From a bacterium (lineage in GTDB: Bacteria > Spirochaetota > UBA4802 > UBA5550): DNA of 7,420 nt. The stretch is from NCBI GenBank assembly GCA_024224995.1, contig JAAENB010001006.1, forward strand, positions 1 to 7,420. The letters run 5' to 3'. Under the pieces are notes generated by a model. The model ran no database searches. It had not been told where the DNA came from and saw nothing but the letters and a program-made list of their open reading frames with translations. Each line of letters opens with the position of its first letter. Position 1 is the stretch's first letter. Shown one piece after another: positions 6,233 to 7,420 of the stretch. Made by a program: the position numbers and the translations under genes.

Positions 6233-6372
6233 ACGGGATTTTTTTTAGCACAAAAGTATACAGTGGTAACATTTGACAATAAAAACCGGACGGCCGGAGA
6301 TATCTCTTAAAAATAAATTATCATTGACAGATGCCTCTGCCGGGTTCAAACTAGATTAGATCGGAGGCCACA

Positions 6373-6858
6373 ATGTTTAAGTTAACACCATGCACCCCGG
6401 AGTGGGGGAAAAAAGCAAGATTTTATGTTGAAAATATAATAACCGTGCCTGCTGGTGCTGAAGATCTGTTTGATGTTATTGCCGGGAAAGATGAAAAGGA
6501 ATGGTTTCCCGGCTTTCTGGAGTATCACTGGTTAAGTGACGAGCCTCAGGGAGTGGGAAGTGTGAGGGATTACCGTACGGAATCAATACGCCTTATTGAA
6601 CATTTTCTTATCTGGGATAGAGGAACACACTTTTGTTTTACCGTTTCCGAATGTTCAAAACCCTTTTTTAAACGGTTCATGGAAGATTATATAATTACCA
6701 CAATTTCAGATGGTGAATGCCGCTTGCAATGGCGGATCTATTACGAGCCGACTCTATTGATCCGTATGGTCCATAAAATTATGAGATCTGCTTTTAAAAA
6801 TGATATCCAAAAGGCCGCGAATAACCTGGCTGCTTATTTTGAAAAACGGAAAGTATAA
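6373..6858 (+). CDS. SRPBCC (START-like/polyketide cyclase type) protein
   Basis: This is a cytoplasmic protein of 161 residues with the helix-grip fold pattern. Residues 18-24 are the first strand (YVENIIT), with VPAGAEDLFDVIAG as the first helix (25-38). WFPGFLEYHWLSDEPQGVGS at 44-63 is the usual SRPBCC loop leading into GSVRDYRT, followed by strands at 72-92 and 104-123 and the long C-terminal helix at 127-156 (KIMRSAFKNDIQKAANNLAA). The fold forms a hydrophobic cavity for lipids, sterols or polyketide-like ligands; enzymatic and carrier versions both exist, and no catalytic residues can be assigned. GGAGG lies five bases before the ATG. The membrane ORF follows after 57 bases, with its own dyad box between them, so co-transcription is possible but not required. 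Confidence 0.85.
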   Translation: MFKLTPCTPEWGKKARFYVENIITVPAGAEDLFDVIAGKDEKEWFPGFLEYHWLSDEPQGVGSVRDYRTESIRLIEHFLIWDRGTHFCFTVSECSKPFFKRFMEDYIITTISDGECRLQWRIYYEPTLLIRMVHKIMRSAFKNDIQKAANNLAAYFEKRKV

Positions 6859-6872
6859 AGACAGAATTTAGA

Positions 6873-6891
6873 AAATTTTCTTATAAATTAT
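6873..6891 (+). promoter_or_regulatory. Dyad box AAATTT-N6-AAATTAT, copy 3, with possible -10
   Basis: AAATTT-TCTTAT-AAATTAT matches copy 1 at 16 of 19 positions and lies 24 bases before the ATG at 6916. TATAAA at 6882-6887 is a good -10 hexamer, with AAGACA (6858-6863, 4/6 to TTGACA) 18 bases upstream. Transcription would start near 6894, just before AAGGAGG at 6901-6907. In this copy the -10 reading of the box is the one that fits. Confidence 0.45.
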
Positions 6892-6915
6892 TGAGCGAAA
6901 AAGGAGGCATGGAAT

Positions 6916-7110
6916 ATGCAAAATAAAAGATATAATACGGCGGCAATTTTATTGATTGCGGGTTACGCTGTGATGCAGGTCATTCTTGGAGCATCCGAGA
7001 ATTTGTTGTTAAACCAGGTAATGCCAATGGTAATGGTTCTTTTTATGGGCGTCTTTGTGGCGCTCCATGGGCATCTTCGTTACGGTATAAAACATATGCT
7101 GGTTTTATAA
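6916..7110 (+). CDS. Small membrane ORF, probably the truncated N terminus of a CruF/DUF422-like protein
   Basis: The ORF encodes 64 residues, with AAGGAGG (6901-6907) eight bases before the ATG, so it is well set up for translation. Two hydrophobic segments are visible, about 8-26 (AAILLIAGYAVMQVILGA) and 32-49 (LNQVMPMVMVLFMGVFVA), followed by LHGHLRYGIKHMLVL. The 'vP...LH...yG...ML' pattern resembles the start of carotenoid-biosynthesis (CruF/DUF422) membrane proteins, which are normally more than 200 residues; this match is from memory and tentative. The TAA at 7108-7110 lies at the left boundary of the repeat array: bases from 7109 on are shared with the second repeat copy. The gene therefore looks interrupted, and its missing 3' part is not in the window. 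The alternative is a genuine small two-helix membrane protein. Confidence 0.55.
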   Translation: MQNKRYNTAAILLIAGYAVMQVILGASENLLLNQVMPMVMVLFMGVFVALHGHLRYGIKHMLVL

Positions 7111-7192
7111 AGAGCTCTGAGGTTTTACCCCCCCGAAGGATCGGTTTCCGGCCAACGGAGTCAGGAAACAACTCAACTTCAGGAACAAACAC
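7109..7192. repeat. Direct repeat, copy A (left end of array)
   Basis: It aligns with 7338-7420 at an offset of 228-229 bases. Differences are confined to a short stretch after GAGCTCTGAGG (TTTTA against TCCT before a run of seven C) and one base in GAAGGATCGG against GAAGGAGCGG; the rest is identical. Both copies keep GTTTCC...GGAAAC (7144-7149 with 7164-7169), which could form a stem, and both begin at the palindrome GAGCTC. The stretch from 7111 to 7420 has no convincing gene. In copy A a short frame stays open after the membrane ORF's stop codon, but the indel breaks it in copy B. Confidence 0.85.
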
Positions 7193-7337
7193 CAAAAACA
7201 TCCGGTAAATAAACAGGTTCATCTTCAGGAAAGAGCTCAGGAGACATAATCAGGGGAATAGTTCTCTCATAAGGGCAAAGCAATGCCGGGCGGGCTTAGG
7301 GCTCGCTTTACAAAGGCTGCGTTCTCAGCGATCTTTA
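7193..7337. other. Remainder of the ~228-bp repeat unit, no gene
   Basis: This stretch is seen only once because the window ends inside the next copy. It contains a third GAGCTC (7233-7238) and several TCAGGA words (7225, 7237, with others at 7161 and 7179 in copy A). It also has a foldable block near its right end: GCGGGC (7290-7295) with GCTCGC (7301-7306) as a 6-bp stem with one G-T pair and the loop TTAGG, then GCTG (7316-7319) with CAGC (7326-7329). It has no start codon with a plausible ribosome binding site followed by a long frame. It may be a structured non-coding element. Confidence 0.6.
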
Positions 7338-7420
7338 AAAGAGCTCTGAGGTCCTCCCCCCCGAAGGAGCGGTTTCCGGCCAACGGAGTCAGGAAACAAC
7401 TCAACTTCAGGAACAAACAC
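7338..7420. repeat. Direct repeat, copy B (cut by the window edge)
   Basis: This is the second copy of the repeat, still matching copy A at the last base of the window, so the true end of the homology and the number of further copies are unknown. Its left flank (ATCTTT) differs from that of copy A (GGTTTTAT), which places the repeat boundary at the AAAGAGCTC junction. Confidence 0.85.

Larger units (their letters stand above)
6155..6372. promoter_or_regulatory. Divergent control region with four TTGACA hexamers
   Basis: This is the 218-bp gap between the propeller lipoprotein gene (leftward) and the SRPBCC gene (rightward). Exact TTGACA occurs twice on the plus strand (6273-6278, 6324-6329) and twice on the minus strand (6194-6199, 6220-6225). 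The innermost minus copy pairs with CATAAA (6171-6176) at 17 bases, but transcription would then start inside the ribosome binding site. The 6324 copy pairs at 17 bases with the poor hexamer CAAACT. GAGATATCTC at 6298-6307 is a perfect palindrome. TATACT (6256-6261, minus) is a good -10 without a clear -35. The exact promoters are therefore uncertain. Confidence 0.5.

Noticed and set aside
7111..7209. Coding continuation after the membrane ORF stop (a Gln/Ser/Thr-rich frame through copy A)
   Set aside because: It has no start codon with a ribosome binding site, it ends at a TAA near 7207, and the indel between the copies puts copy B in another frame, so coding is not conserved.
7193..7340. 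Integron attC site or IS end
   Set aside because: The foldable block has no matching RYYYAAC/GTTRRRY pair, no terminal inverted repeats bound the unit, and no integrase or transposase is in the window.
7109..7420. CRISPR array
   Set aside because: The repeat is over 80 bp with a period near 228 bp, far longer than CRISPR repeats and spacers, and no cas gene is present.

Overview
The window is chromosomal DNA from a bacterium, most likely a member of the Spirochaetota and perhaps near Leptospirales. The evidence is one lipoprotein with a spirochaete-style lipobox (LYSC) and an SH3 domain of the GLRMRNNP...GWVFGGFL type, a lipoprotein joining a DUF5018-like domain to seven SBBP propeller repeats, and a TPR protein tail. 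This is inferred from family resemblance, not from any marker gene. Base composition is uneven: sampled 60-base blocks run from about 27-30% G+C in the flavoenzyme gene to about 50% in the propeller gene.

Layout, left to right. 2-379 (+) is the C-terminal part of a TPR protein cut by the window edge. 476-1402 (+) is a DUF1444/YtpQ-like protein whose 3' end overlaps the convergent SH3 lipoprotein gene at 1395-1973 (-). From a divergent intergenic region, 2109-2591 (+, unrecognised), 2615-3799 (+, old yellow enzyme family) and 3832-4521 (+, SUKH/SMI1-KNR4 family) run closely spaced and end at a strong hairpin terminator at 4518-4551; they probably form one operon. The large lipoprotein gene 4550-6154 (-) converges on that terminator. 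A 218-bp divergent control region follows, then 6373-6858 (+, SRPBCC protein) and 6916-7110 (+, a short membrane ORF that looks like the N-terminal part of a CruF/DUF422-type membrane protein).

From about 7109 to the end there is no gene. It holds one complete unit and the start of the next of a direct repeat with a period near 228 bp. The membrane ORF stops exactly at the repeat boundary, which suggests the array interrupts that gene.

A 19-bp dyad of the form AAATTT-N6-AAATTAT recurs four times (394-412, 2064-2082, 6214-6232 on the minus strand, 6873-6891), each time upstream of a gene. It is the best candidate for shared regulation. No tRNA, rRNA, CRISPR array, transposase or integrase was seen. 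The two points most worth following are the dyad and the repeat array; the hypothetical/OYE/SUKH operon is a third.
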